The notes beneath the pieces were generated by a model. It saw only the letters and a list, made by a program, of their open reading frames with translations, searched no databases and was not told the origin of the DNA. Below, in pieces: positions 32,317 through 41,522 of a DNA stretch of 64,000 nucleotides. The DNA comes from Verrucomicrobiota bacterium (GTDB lineage: Bacteria > Verrucomicrobiota > Verrucomicrobiia > Opitutales > Opitutaceae), in the NCBI GenBank assembly GCA_023416735.1, contig JAEZGX010000041.1, positions 124,001 through 188,000 of the forward strand, read 5' to 3'. Within the stretch, counting starts at the first letter, position 1, and every line of letters begins with the position of its first letter. A program made the position numbers and the translations under genes.

Positions 32317-34572
32317 TTAGAACCTGTAGCTGACCGAAACGCGGAGGTTCGTCGGCGTGCCGATGAACACGCCACTACGATTGAACGCGCTCTGATAATA
32401 TTCCTCGTTCAGCACATTGTTGATCGTCGCCTGCACGGAATACTGGCCGCGCGTGTAGTAGAGGGACGCGTTCACCAAGGTTCTTTCCGGCAGATAGAAG
32501 CTCGGCTGAATCGGAACCTGCTGATTCGTGTAGTTGGAGGCCTGGATGCCAGGACGCTTGCCCAGATAATCCACGCCCACGCCGAACCCGAATCCCTTCA
32601 AAGCGCCGTCCTTGAAATCGTAGCGCGTGAAGAGGCCAGCCGCGCGATCACTCGACGCGAGCAACGGCACGCCATTGTCCTGCCGCGCTTTCTGGATGAA
32701 CACACTGCCGACGACCGTCCAGTTGTTCGTCAGCGCCAGACCCAAGCTCGCCTCGGTGCCGCGGTTCTTGATGTTGCCATAGAGCGCAGGAAGACGCGGA
32801 ACCGGCGGCGGCGAGGTGAAGTTCCCCGGATTGCCGAGGTTGAACTGCGTCTGCTCCAGTTCGTAATAAGCGACGGTCAGCGAGACGCGCTTGTCGGCCG
32901 TCGAAAGCTTCACACCGATCTCATCCTGCACGCCTTCCGAGAATAGCGGCGCCGTGCCGGCCGACACACCGCTGGTGTCCGTCGTCAACGAGGCATTCGT
33001 GGAATGGCCATAATACACCGCGATATCCGGCGTGATTTTATACACCGCGCCATAGCTGAACGAATCGTGATTCTTCGTGGGGATCCCGCTCACGCCGCCG
33101 GTCAACTTGTTCCTCGACTCGCGGCTCGCCCAAACACTCGAGATGCCGCCCGTCAGCAGCAGCCGGTCGTCCAAGAGTCCCAGCTGCTCGCGCAAATAGA
33201 CCTGCCGCTCATATGTCTGTCCCGCCTGATGCTGCGTGATCGCACTAAACGTGATCGGAACGTTTTGAAACTCCTCGGTTTTCGTTACGTCCACTTGGCC
33301 ACGGCTCGCCGTGCGCACCGTGCTGTTGCCCGTAAGCGAACCGGCATAGGCAAAACCCGCCGTGGTGGTCGAACGCACATTCTCGAAGTCGTATTTGAAA
33401 ACGTAGTCGTTCTGGAAATTCACGAAGTGATAGTTCGCATCGGCATCGCCCGCGGACGACAGCCCGATCGGGCTCACCGGAATCGTGGAGCCGATATAAT
33501 TGCCCGTCGCGGGGTCGACCCGGCCGTTGCCGGCGCCGATGTTGATGTTCGTGCCGAGCGCGTAGGTGTTGAGATTCATGAAGCGACCAGCGAAACGCAC
33601 CGAGATGTTGTCGTTGATGCTGGTCGTGAGAAAGGCGCTGACTTCCTGACGAACGTCCGAACGCAGTTCGCCTGCTCCGCGCGGATTCGAATCGCGCTCG
33701 ACGCCGCGAAACGTGATCAGCTCGTCATTGGTGCCGACCGAAGGATCGACCGGAATGCCACCGTAAGCCTGCACGCGATAATCGCCGAAGAAGGATTTCA
33801 CGACGAGGCGCGTCTTCGAATTGATCTGCCACAACACGCTCGGCGCCACCATCCACATCTGTTTGAACGACGCATCCCACCAGCCCTCGCTGTCCTGGAA
33901 ACCGGCGACGATGCGCGTCGCCACTTTGCCGGGAATGGCGACCGTGTTGTAGTCGATCATCGCCTGGTTGGTGTCGAACAAGCCGGCTTGCACTTTGAGT
34001 TCACCGCGCGTCCGGAAATCGGGACTTTTGGTGATCGTGTTGACCGTGCCACCCGGAGTGCCTTGCGGCTGCAGGATCGCGTCAGGACCTTTCATGACCT
34101 CTAGCCGCTGCACATAGGCCGGGTAAATATTCATCTGGCCTTGGTTCGTGCGAAACCCGTCGATGATCGTGAAATCGCTGCGGAATCCGCGGATCACCAC
34201 GCGCTCGAGCCCGTTCGGCGTGATGCTCTCCACCACACCGGACGCATACTTCAACGCATCCGCCAGACGCTCGGCGCCGACGTCGTCGAGAAGCTCCGAC
34301 GTCACCACCGAGATGCTTCCGGGCGTATCAAGAATGCCGGCAGCCACCCGACCTCCGGACGCAATTTCATCGGCCTGATAACGAGAAGTCTGCTGACCGG
34401 TCACTTCGAAGGGGCTCAGGACAACCGGCGCGTCATTCGAAACATCGTCGCTTGCCGCAGTTTGGGCGCGAATGGCCAGGTTGCCGGCGGTCGCGAAGAT
34501 TAGGCCGGCGACAAGAGCGATGACGCGTTGCTGCGATCCTCTCGGCCGGGCGTGTGGTATGGGAACGTTCAT
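32317..34572 (-). CDS. TonB-dependent outer-membrane receptor
   Basis: A 751-residue receptor with a signal sequence (about 1-36), a plug (VLSPFEVTGQQTSRYQADEIASGG, TPGSISVVTSELLDDVGAERLADALKY, VVIRGFRSDFTIIDGFR, VEVMKGPDAIL-type segment) and a beta barrel ending in Phe (RVSVSYRF). SPFEV is the TonB-box-like motif usual in Opitutaceae receptors. By fold it resembles siderophore receptors, but as the first gene of a carbohydrate operon it probably imports an oligosaccharide such as an alpha-galactoside. The ATG at 34572 is followed by a long basic signal. It is divergent from the DeoR regulator. Confidence 0.9.
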   Translation of the reverse strand: MNVPIPHARPRGSQQRVIALVAGLIFATAGNLAIRAQTAASDDVSNDAPVVLSPFEVTGQQTSRYQADEIASGGRVAAGILDTPGSISVVTSELLDDVGAERLADALKYASGVVESITPNGLERVVIRGFRSDFTIIDGFRTNQGQMNIYPAYVQRLEVMKGPDAILQPQGTPGGTVNTITKSPDFRTRGELKVQAGLFDTNQAMIDYNTVAIPGKVATRIVAGFQDSEGWWDASFKQMWMVAPSVLWQINSKTRLVVKSFFGDYRVQAYGGIPVDPSVGTNDELITFRGVERDSNPRGAGELRSDVRQEVSAFLTTSINDNISVRFAGRFMNLNTYALGTNINIGAGNGRVDPATGNYIGSTIPVSPIGLSSAGDADANYHFVNFQNDYVFKYDFENVRSTTTAGFAYAGSLTGNSTVRTASRGQVDVTKTEEFQNVPITFSAITQHQAGQTYERQVYLREQLGLLDDRLLLTGGISSVWASRESRNKLTGGVSGIPTKNHDSFSYGAVYKITPDIAVYYGHSTNASLTTDTSGVSAGTAPLFSEGVQDEIGVKLSTADKRVSLTVAYYELEQTQFNLGNPGNFTSPPPVPRLPALYGNIKNRGTEASLGLALTNNWTVVGSVFIQKARQDNGVPLLASSDRAAGLFTRYDFKDGALKGFGFGVGVDYLGKRPGIQASNYTNQQVPIQPSFYLPERTLVNASLYYTRGQYSVQATINNVLNEEYYQSAFNRSGVFIGTPTNLRVSVSYRF

Positions 34573-34662
34573 GGGGTGTAGTGGAAAACGAGCAGCGCCA
34601 GTAGCAGGGCCGCACATTCGTAGGGTTAGTATGATCGACCGCGTGACTCCCGGCCGATGTAT

Positions 34663-34692
34663 TTTGATACGTGGTTGAGCTAATTTGATCCG
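34663..34692. promoter_or_regulatory. Direct repeat TTTGATACG / TTTGATCCG, candidate operator
   Basis: Two 9-base direct repeats (34663-34671 and 34684-34692), 21 bases apart (two helical turns), lie about 90-120 bases upstream of the TonB receptor start in the 365-base divergent gap. DeoR-family regulators often bind repeated short elements, and a DeoR gene starts at 34938. A TTGACG sequence overlapping the repeats on the minus strand could be a -35 element, without a convincing -10. The rest of the gap shows TGATCG words near 34859-34888 but no gene. Confidence 0.45.
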
Positions 34693-34937
34693 TCAACTTC
34701 AAAAGATGTCGAATTCTTCTCAGCGACATCTCGGCCAGCATGCACGACCTCGGTCACCTGAAACCATTTAAACGCCTGTTATTCAGAGGCGAAGATCTCC
34801 AAAATCGAAGCACGACCCTAGGACCGACTTTTGTCTTGCGATTGCATTCACTCAACAGATGATCGAATGTTCTCATCCGTTGATCGCTGCGCCCGTCCCA
34901 CCTTTTCGTTCTCCATCCCTGACCGAACGTCCCTCCC

Positions 34938-35729
34938 ATGAAAAAGATCCGCACTCTCGCGATGATCGATTACGTCCGTGAACGTAAATACTGCTCCACC
35001 AGCGAGCTTCAGCGCGCGTTTGATGTTTCTCCCGCCACGATTCAACGGGACATCGCCGAGATCATCCGCAGCAAACAGCTGCGCAAAGTCCACGGTGGCG
35101 TAGCCGCGATCGAAACCTCCGCCAACTCCTCGTCCGCTTCGGCCGCCGACGAGCGTTTCGGCGATCGCGTGATGATCCACCCGGACGAGAAGCGCACGAT
35201 CGCCAAACTCGCAATCCCCCTGATCTCCGAGGGCGATGTGCTTTTCCTCGATTCCTCCACGACGGCTCTCTTCCTCGCCCGCGAGCTTCGCACGACGTCA
35301 TTCAAGAACATCACGATCATCACCAATTCCGCCTCGCTCGCGGAAGAGTTTCGCTCCGCCACCCTGCCCTACTCGCTGATCTGCCTCGGCGGCACCTACG
35401 ACGCGCATCTCAACGCCTACCTCGGCAAGGCCACGCTCGAGTGGCTGAAACGTTACACACTCGACAAGGCCTTCATCTCAGCCGCCGGCATCACGTCCCG
35501 CGGGCTGTTCACCCATCACGAAGCCCTCGCCGAATTTCTGGAAAACGTGATGCGCGGCGCGAAGATCAGCCACGCCCTGGTCGACAGCAGCAAATTCAAC
35601 AAAAACGCCGTCTTCGGGATTTGCTCGCTCGCCGAGGTCCCGTCCCTCGTCACCGACGCGCCCCCGCCGTCCGACATTGCCCAAGGCGTGGGCCGCGTCA
35701 TCCAGCCTTCCCACAGCAGTGACGCATAA
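34938..35729 (+). CDS. DeoR-family transcriptional regulator
   Basis: A 263-residue regulator: an N-terminal winged helix (YCSTSELQRAFDVSPATIQRDIAEI, about 19-43, then LRKVHGGVAAI) and a C-terminal sugar-phosphate-sensing domain (VLFLDSSTTALFLARELR, TIITNSASLAEEF, DKAFISAAGIT, LVDSSKFNK). The DSSTT and SSKF elements are those that bind phosphorylated sugars in DeoR/GlpR proteins. This is notable because the FGGY kinase is then a possible source of the effector. It is divergent from the TonB-receptor/alpha-galactosidase operon and overlaps the next gene. Confidence 0.92.
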   Translation: MKKIRTLAMIDYVRERKYCSTSELQRAFDVSPATIQRDIAEIIRSKQLRKVHGGVAAIETSANSSSASAADERFGDRVMIHPDEKRTIAKLAIPLISEGDVLFLDSSTTALFLARELRTTSFKNITIITNSASLAEEFRSATLPYSLICLGGTYDAHLNAYLGKATLEWLKRYTLDKAFISAAGITSRGLFTHHEALAEFLENVMRGAKISHALVDSSKFNKNAVFGICSLAEVPSLVTDAPPPSDIAQGVGRVIQPSHSSDA

Positions 35730-37230
35730 CACGCACGTCCGTGATCCCGACGTCATTGTGGTCGGCAGCGGCATCATGTCCGCCAACCTCGCCGCCCTGC
35801 TGAAACGCCTCGAGCCGCAGCTCTCGATTCAAGTTTACGAGGTCACGGCCGAGCTCGCCCAAGAAGCCTCCAACGGCTGGAACAACGCCGGCACCGGTCA
35901 CGCCGGTATCTGCGAACTCAGCTACACGCCGCACCGCGAGCCCGACGGCAGCGTCAACGTCGCAAAACTCATCGAGATCTTCGAGCAATTCGAGTTTTCC
36001 AAACAGTTCTGGGCCCACGCCGTCACGCACGGCATGATCGCACGCCCCGGCGAGTGCATCAGCCCCGTGCCCCACCTCAGCTTCGTCCACGGCGAAGACC
36101 AAGTCGATTTCCTCCAGCGCCGTCACGCCGCGATGGCCGCGCATCACTTCTTCGCAGGAATCGAATACTCCACCGATCGCAACATGATCGGTTCGTGGGC
36201 GCCGCTGCTCACCGAGGGTCGCGACCCCGCTGTTCCGATCGCCGCCACGCGACTGACGCGCGGCACCGACGTCAACTTCGGCAACATCGCGCGCCAACTC
36301 TTCGGCTGGCTCGCACAACAGGATAGCTGCGGTATCGCCGCCCACCATCGCGTCGTCGATCTCGAAAAAAACGCGAATGGCTGGGACGTCACCGTTCGCG
36401 ATCTGGCCACCGGGAATCTCCGCCGCAATCGCGCGAAGTTTGTTTTCATCGGCGCCGGCGGAGGAAGTTTGCCGCTCTTGCAACGTTCCGGAATCCCCGA
36501 AGCCAAGGGGCTCGGCGGTTTCCCCATCGGGGGACAATGGCTCATCTGCGAAAACCCCGCCGTCGTCGCGAAGCATCAAGCGAAAGTTTACGGCCAAGCC
36601 CTCGACGCCGCGCCTACAATGGCCGTGCCGCACCTCGACACCCGCGTGCTCGATGGCGAAACGAAACTTCTCTTCGGGCCCTTCGCCGCGTGGACCACGA
36701 AGTTTCTCCACAAAAAAGGCAGTGTCCTCGACCTCCCTCGCTCCGTTCGCTCCGACAATCTCGCGACGCTGATCAACATCGGCGTCTCCAACCTTCCCCT
36801 CGTCAAATACCTCGTCCAACAAGGCACGCAGAGCATGGAAGACCGGCTCGAAGTGCTCCGCATCTTCTATCCCGCCGCGAATAGCGCGGACTGGAAACTC
36901 ATCGACGCGGGCATTCGCGTGCAGGCGATCAAGAAAACGGACGGCAAAGCCGGCATCGTCCACTTCGGCACCGAAGTGCTCACCGATTCCGATCGCTCGC
37001 TCTCCGGGCTGCTCGGCGCGTCGCCCGGCGCGTCGGTATCCGTGCATATCGTAGTCGAAGTCATCAAACGCTGCTTCCCCAATCTGCTCGACACGCCCGG
37101 CGGCCGCGCCCGGATGAAAACGATGATCCCGAACTGGGATGAAGATCTCAAAGCCCCCTCCGCCGCCGGCCGCTTCCGCGAACTCAGCGCCCACGCCGAA
37201 TCGATCCTGCAACTCCGTTGTGATCGTTAG
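35719..37230 (+). CDS. mqo: Malate:quinone oxidoreductase
   Basis: A membrane-associated FAD enzyme that oxidises malate to oxaloacetate and reduces quinone, a TCA-cycle step. The FAD motif VIVVGSGIMSANLAALLK, NGWNNAGTGHAGICELSYTP, FIGAGGGSLPLLQRSGIPE and the C-terminal TPGGRARMKTMIPNW are diagnostic of Mqo. The frame is open from TTG at 35677, which would overlap the DeoR gene by 53 bases. I chose GTG at 35719, overlapping by 11, giving 503 residues, the usual Mqo size. Coupling to a sugar regulator suggests that TCA capacity is raised when the sugar operon is on, or simple chance proximity. Confidence 0.9.
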   Translation: MTHNTHVRDPDVIVVGSGIMSANLAALLKRLEPQLSIQVYEVTAELAQEASNGWNNAGTGHAGICELSYTPHREPDGSVNVAKLIEIFEQFEFSKQFWAHAVTHGMIARPGECISPVPHLSFVHGEDQVDFLQRRHAAMAAHHFFAGIEYSTDRNMIGSWAPLLTEGRDPAVPIAATRLTRGTDVNFGNIARQLFGWLAQQDSCGIAAHHRVVDLEKNANGWDVTVRDLATGNLRRNRAKFVFIGAGGGSLPLLQRSGIPEAKGLGGFPIGGQWLICENPAVVAKHQAKVYGQALDAAPTMAVPHLDTRVLDGETKLLFGPFAAWTTKFLHKKGSVLDLPRSVRSDNLATLINIGVSNLPLVKYLVQQGTQSMEDRLEVLRIFYPAANSADWKLIDAGIRVQAIKKTDGKAGIVHFGTEVLTDSDRSLSGLLGASPGASVSVHIVVEVIKRCFPNLLDTPGGRARMKTMIPNWDEDLKAPSAAGRFRELSAHAESILQLRCDR

Positions 37231-37405
37231 CGGGCCCAGCGCACAAGCGCGTGGATCGTGGCGCACCGTGCGCATCAACGGCCCCAGTTGCGCTTAAAAA
37301 GCTCCGGCCCAAATTGCCGGCACGTGCCGCCGCGCGACCTTGCCACGCATGGGCTCGGGGCCAAAGCGGAGAACGCATAGAAGTCCCAGTGTTGTATATT
37401 CAAAT

Positions 37406-37436
37406 AAAAAAAGCGCCAAACCTTTCGGTTTGGCGC
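37406..37436 (-). terminator. Rho-independent terminator for the 1207-residue TonB receptor gene
   Basis: Read leftward, a perfect 10-bp stem (GCGCCAAACC with GGTTTGGCGC, 37413-37436) with a 4-base loop is followed by a run of seven T. It lies 16 bases beyond the receptor stop codon. Confidence 0.92.
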
Positions 37437-37452
37437 CAAACAAACCCCTTTA

Positions 37453-40400
37453 TCAGAACCTTATACTATTCGTAACCGCCCACGTCATCCCTTCCTGTAT
37501 ACGAGAAAGGGCAGGTGCCCCATTGGGTTGATACGATATCGGAACGAGATGATCGCTTTCGCCAATGTTTCGAACATTTAACTGTAGGCGCCAATCATAC
37601 TTGCCGAGGATCCGTCGCCCGTAGCCGACCCAGGCATCGAAGTGATCTTCGGACGGACCGTAGATGGGCTGGCTGACGTCGAGCGCCCCCTCGTCTTCAT
37701 CATAGCCATAGCGCATGATATGCTTGTCCTCCCAGCGATAAGCACCGCCGATGAAAAAGCCCCTGAGCGGTCCTTCGGAGAAATCATAGCTAGACACGAG
37801 GTTCACGCGCCAAGGTGAAATCTCCGACGCCGATTGTCCGATCTGGGAGAGCAGAATCTGATAACGGGTCACGACCTCGTTGTCCCAGACTAGCCGCAGC
37901 GGGTCGTTACCTCCCCAAAGTCGGATGCTACCTGCGTCCCCCGCCATGAACTCGGTCATCGCATCCATGTAGGTAGCGATAGTCGGACTCACGGAGCTGA
38001 TCGTGGCACGTGTCTTTGTGACGTTGGCCGTGACATTCCAGCCCTTGAGTGGCTGAGCGTAGAGTTCGAATTCAACGCCCTTGGAAGTGGTGTCACCTGC
38101 CGCGACCCGGTTAATCGACGAGCCAGGCTGCGGGTCACCGCGTCCCTGCGCCCACTTCGGCCACGCGCCCTCGAAATCACCAGCCTGCACCTTGGCGACA
38201 TCGATTTCCGCGAGTTCACGACCATACGAGTTAAAGAACTCCTGGGTGAGAGGAATCTGACGCCAAGCTTGAAGGATGTTCCTCATATTCTGCGCCGAGG
38301 CAGAGTTGTCCCACGCGGGCGTGCCGGGGCCTGATGTGATATTCTCGTCCTTGGCCGGATAGTCCCACATCCAGCTCATTCCACCGTTTGCACCGCGCAT
38401 ACCGGCCTGCAAGTTGGCTGCGTGCGCAATACCCCACGCAGGCACTGCCCAATGGAGGAAGTTAAAGCCCGTGTCGCCCGGCATCGTGGCGTTGGAGACC
38501 TTCGTCTCATACCACGTCACCTTAAGACTCACCTTATCCTCAAGGGTCGAGATGACAAATCCGTGCTCTTTGGTTGTGCCGTTCGGATTCTCGATCTTTT
38601 GCCCGAAGACATCCTCGCGCGCCACGTCTGCCTTGAAGTTCTCGGAACGATTCACAAACACGTCGATACCCGTGCGACCGGGCAGGCGATCGCGGAATCG
38701 ATAGGGCAACTTCAACACGCCACCCCAGCTCTTGCTTTCACCCGCGACCATCGAGTCTTCCTTGGGATCATAGTCGTAGTCTAAGTTAGCGATCCCGGTC
38801 ACACTGTCGATCGATGCGTCGCCCTTTCGGCCAGACACCTCGTCCCTGCGCCAGCCGAAGACGGGAACAAAGTTACCGTCAAAGAAGAAACCCTGCCAAG
38901 TAATTCCGCGGGACTTTACCTGGCGCTCCGTGCGAGCGGACGATGTGTAAAGGCCGTCCTTCCCATCCCGATCGGCATTGCGGAAGCCCACAACAGTGTC
39001 CGTCCATCCGAAATAATTAGCGGGGTTCTCGGACTGCGTAGAATCCACCACATTACCATTCACATCTGTGAACGTGTAAGGATCAGCCGGATTCACGTAA
39101 TTATAGGAACCCGGAACTAGCGACCGGGCCCAGCGATTGTCGAATCGACGCACGGTCGCCTGAACAGGCGAGGTGATACGGGACCGAATGCGATCTATAT
39201 TGGCACCGCTTGCACTCGCCGCGTTCGCGAGGCTATCACCAAGATACACCTGCCAGTTGTAGGCCAGATTGTGACTGGCCAAGCTGACGGACTCACCTGT
39301 TTCCGACGCAAACCGGGTATCAGCCGCGTCCTGAACCCAGTTCCGGCTGAAGGTTCGAGCCTTGTCTTCGGACAGCAGACCTGTGAAGCGATGGAAGCCA
39401 AGAATGCGTGCGAGACGGGAATCCTTGTGCAGGAAGTCCTTCGCGCGAAGCTCGCCAAACGCCGTGAACCGAACGCTGTCGCGGTCGATGTCATTCATTA
39501 CATTCCCGTCCTCCGTCGCCCCCGCAACATACGGACGCCCCACGTTTGGGTTGGGTGTGCCATCGGCATAGTGTGAGTTAATATCCACACTCAATGTGTA
39601 GTTACCGCCGGCAAGGATGTTCTGCTGACCTTCATGATAGCGCTGCAGGTCGTAGACCGCCTCGAAGCCAAGGCGCGCATCAAAGAAGGTCTGCGCCACT
39701 ACCACATTGGCCGCATCCCACTCCTGCCACTCGTGCTTATTATCACCATCGATAAGGTTATTATAAAATCCAAAGATTGTCGGATCTGCAAGAGATGTAT
39801 CGCTGTAATAACGGCCGCCAGGTATATACCCTGGAGTGCCGGGCTGAAGCCCTCCCGCGACCGAGGCATAATCATCGAATGAAGTGATTTGCCAGGGACG
39901 AACGAACGGTTGACCCCCGATAGTAGAATCAATCGCGCCGGCTGGGAACGCTGGATCGGTGCCCCCGGCTATACCATTTCGGATGCTTACCATGGGCGAA
40001 ACATAACGCGCAGGCTGGCCCGAGCGCGTGTCTTCATAGTAGCCCACCGTATTTTGCCAAAACTGGCGTCCAGGAACGGCGCGGGCCCAGAAGTTGTTCG
40101 TGTCAGCAGCGAGCGAACGATTGAAAGGTTGGAACGTGCGCTTGTTAAGTCCGTAGGGATTGCCGTATGGATCGGTGGTGTAAAACCATGGCGAGATCGC
40201 GTCCACCGGGGGCAACATGCGCGGGCGGTTTGCATTGATATCACCGCTCTCGTAGTTCGCCCGAATATCTGTGGTGTTGCTCGCACCGAAAATTTTAGGA
40301 GACCACCGGATCGCCGAATAGTAACGCCGGTCATCCTCGAACGCTGGCTCCTGTTGGTATTTATTGCGCTCATCCAGAATAGAGATCCGAATGGCCAGTT

Positions 40401-41076
40401 CCTTGGGAACGACCACGTGGTTCAGGCTCAGCGCATTGCGCATCGAGCCGTGTTCATCCACGCGGGTCTCGAGGGAGCGATCATTCTTGAAGGCGGCAGT
40501 CATGAGGCTGGCATTGATAATACCTGCCGGGCTGCCGACGCCGAAGAGAATGGAATTGGGTCCCCGTTGCAGATCGACCCGATCCACCACATATCCGTCC
40601 CACGGAATATCAGAGAGAAAGAAGTCCCGTGTGTTGTCTGCCGCGTCCAGGCCGCGCACGCGAGTGTTATGATTGGGACGAAGGAGAATTCCGGTCTCGC
40701 TATATTGACCACTGCTCGCCGTCACCCCGCCGAAGTTACCGTAAACTCCGCCGACCTCCGTTCCCGTCGTATATTGGAGCAAACTCTCATTGCTCGTGGC
40801 GCCGATATCCTGGATGAATTTCTTCGTCACGACGGAGATCGAAGACGCCACGTCGGACAGGTTGGTACGTACGCGCGTGCCCGCCAAAGTGGTGTTGGCT
40901 TGGTATCGAGATTGATCTTCACTGGCATCAACCGTGAACGGGGAGAGGAGGATTATCTCATCTTCTCCCGAGGGAGTTTCTTCAACCGGTGCTACAGCCT
41001 GCGCAGGCATCTGCGGTGCGGCCATCGCCAGCAGCACAGAAAGCGTCAAGCCAGCCGTGATAAGTTTATTACTCAT
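37453..41076 (-). CDS. Large TonB-dependent receptor (1207 residues)
   Basis: The signal (SNKLITAGLTLSVLLAMAAPQMPAQA) is followed by the plug opening ILLSPFTVDASEDQSRYQANTTLAGTRVRTNLSDVASSISVVTKKF in Opitutaceae style, then VDRVDLQRGPNSILFGVGSPAGIIN. The barrel is about 1,000 residues and ends in Phe (WAVTNSIRF). It is 400-450 residues longer than the other two receptors here, mainly through long extracellular loops rich in Asn, Tyr and Trp. Codon third positions are visibly less C/G-biased than in neighbouring operons. It is transcribed alone with its own terminator, so the ligand cannot be inferred from neighbours. Confidence 0.9.
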   Translation of the reverse strand: MSNKLITAGLTLSVLLAMAAPQMPAQAVAPVEETPSGEDEIILLSPFTVDASEDQSRYQANTTLAGTRVRTNLSDVASSISVVTKKFIQDIGATSNESLLQYTTGTEVGGVYGNFGGVTASSGQYSETGILLRPNHNTRVRGLDAADNTRDFFLSDIPWDGYVVDRVDLQRGPNSILFGVGSPAGIINASLMTAAFKNDRSLETRVDEHGSMRNALSLNHVVVPKELAIRISILDERNKYQQEPAFEDDRRYYSAIRWSPKIFGASNTTDIRANYESGDINANRPRMLPPVDAISPWFYTTDPYGNPYGLNKRTFQPFNRSLAADTNNFWARAVPGRQFWQNTVGYYEDTRSGQPARYVSPMVSIRNGIAGGTDPAFPAGAIDSTIGGQPFVRPWQITSFDDYASVAGGLQPGTPGYIPGGRYYSDTSLADPTIFGFYNNLIDGDNKHEWQEWDAANVVVAQTFFDARLGFEAVYDLQRYHEGQQNILAGGNYTLSVDINSHYADGTPNPNVGRPYVAGATEDGNVMNDIDRDSVRFTAFGELRAKDFLHKDSRLARILGFHRFTGLLSEDKARTFSRNWVQDAADTRFASETGESVSLASHNLAYNWQVYLGDSLANAASASGANIDRIRSRITSPVQATVRRFDNRWARSLVPGSYNYVNPADPYTFTDVNGNVVDSTQSENPANYFGWTDTVVGFRNADRDGKDGLYTSSARTERQVKSRGITWQGFFFDGNFVPVFGWRRDEVSGRKGDASIDSVTGIANLDYDYDPKEDSMVAGESKSWGGVLKLPYRFRDRLPGRTGIDVFVNRSENFKADVAREDVFGQKIENPNGTTKEHGFVISTLEDKVSLKVTWYETKVSNATMPGDTGFNFLHWAVPAWGIAHAANLQAGMRGANGGMSWMWDYPAKDENITSGPGTPAWDNSASAQNMRNILQAWRQIPLTQEFFNSYGRELAEIDVAKVQAGDFEGAWPKWAQGRGDPQPGSSINRVAAGDTTSKGVEFELYAQPLKGWNVTANVTKTRATISSVSPTIATYMDAMTEFMAGDAGSIRLWGGNDPLRLVWDNEVVTRYQILLSQIGQSASEISPWRVNLVSSYDFSEGPLRGFFIGGAYRWEDKHIMRYGYDEDEGALDVSQPIYGPSEDHFDAWVGYGRRILGKYDWRLQLNVRNIGESDHLVPISYQPNGAPALSRIQEGMTWAVTNSIRF

Positions 41077-41522
41077 GGTGTCGGTGTTCGGTTTGCTTCG
41101 GGGTTCGTACTATGGGTAGTCCGCCCCCCACTTAGGCATATTCAGGGACTGCCTCTTCGCAGTGCGTCCGGCCTCCATCCGACCGTCTCGCCTCCTCACC
41201 GACTGCGATGTAGGGGGTTACCAGACGCCGCATGCTGAAAGGCAAGGCGACGCCTGACTGAGGCGGGCAGGGCATGAGTGGGGACGGGGTCAAAGCGCGG
41301 GGCCAGTTCGTCAAGCCGAGAAAGGCGGCAGCCCTGTGGGAGGTCAAAAGCGCGAACGACTAGGAAAAATACATACTAAAGTATCTTACCTGTTCAGCCT
41401 TTGTATTGTATGCTGCCCGGCCAAAGTCGCCCTCGCCTCCATGCGATACCTCTGCCGGAAGTGCTCCACCACGCTACGCCCAATTGTTACATCTCGCATC
41501 GCCTTACCTCTCTTCTTTCTTC
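41077..41522. other. Divergent gap with a 12-bp palindrome
   Basis: The 446 bases between the TonB receptor and the truncated sensor gene contain no credible gene. ATACTAAAGTAT (41373-41384) is a perfect short inverted repeat in an AT-rich patch about 140 bases before the sensor start and could be a regulator site. Nothing else stands out. Confidence 0.4.

Noticed and set aside
35698..37278. A 526-codon minus-strand frame over mqo
   Set aside because: It is antisense to a gene with clear FAD and Mqo signatures, and its own composition (Gly/Glu/Val-rich) is typical of a shadow frame.
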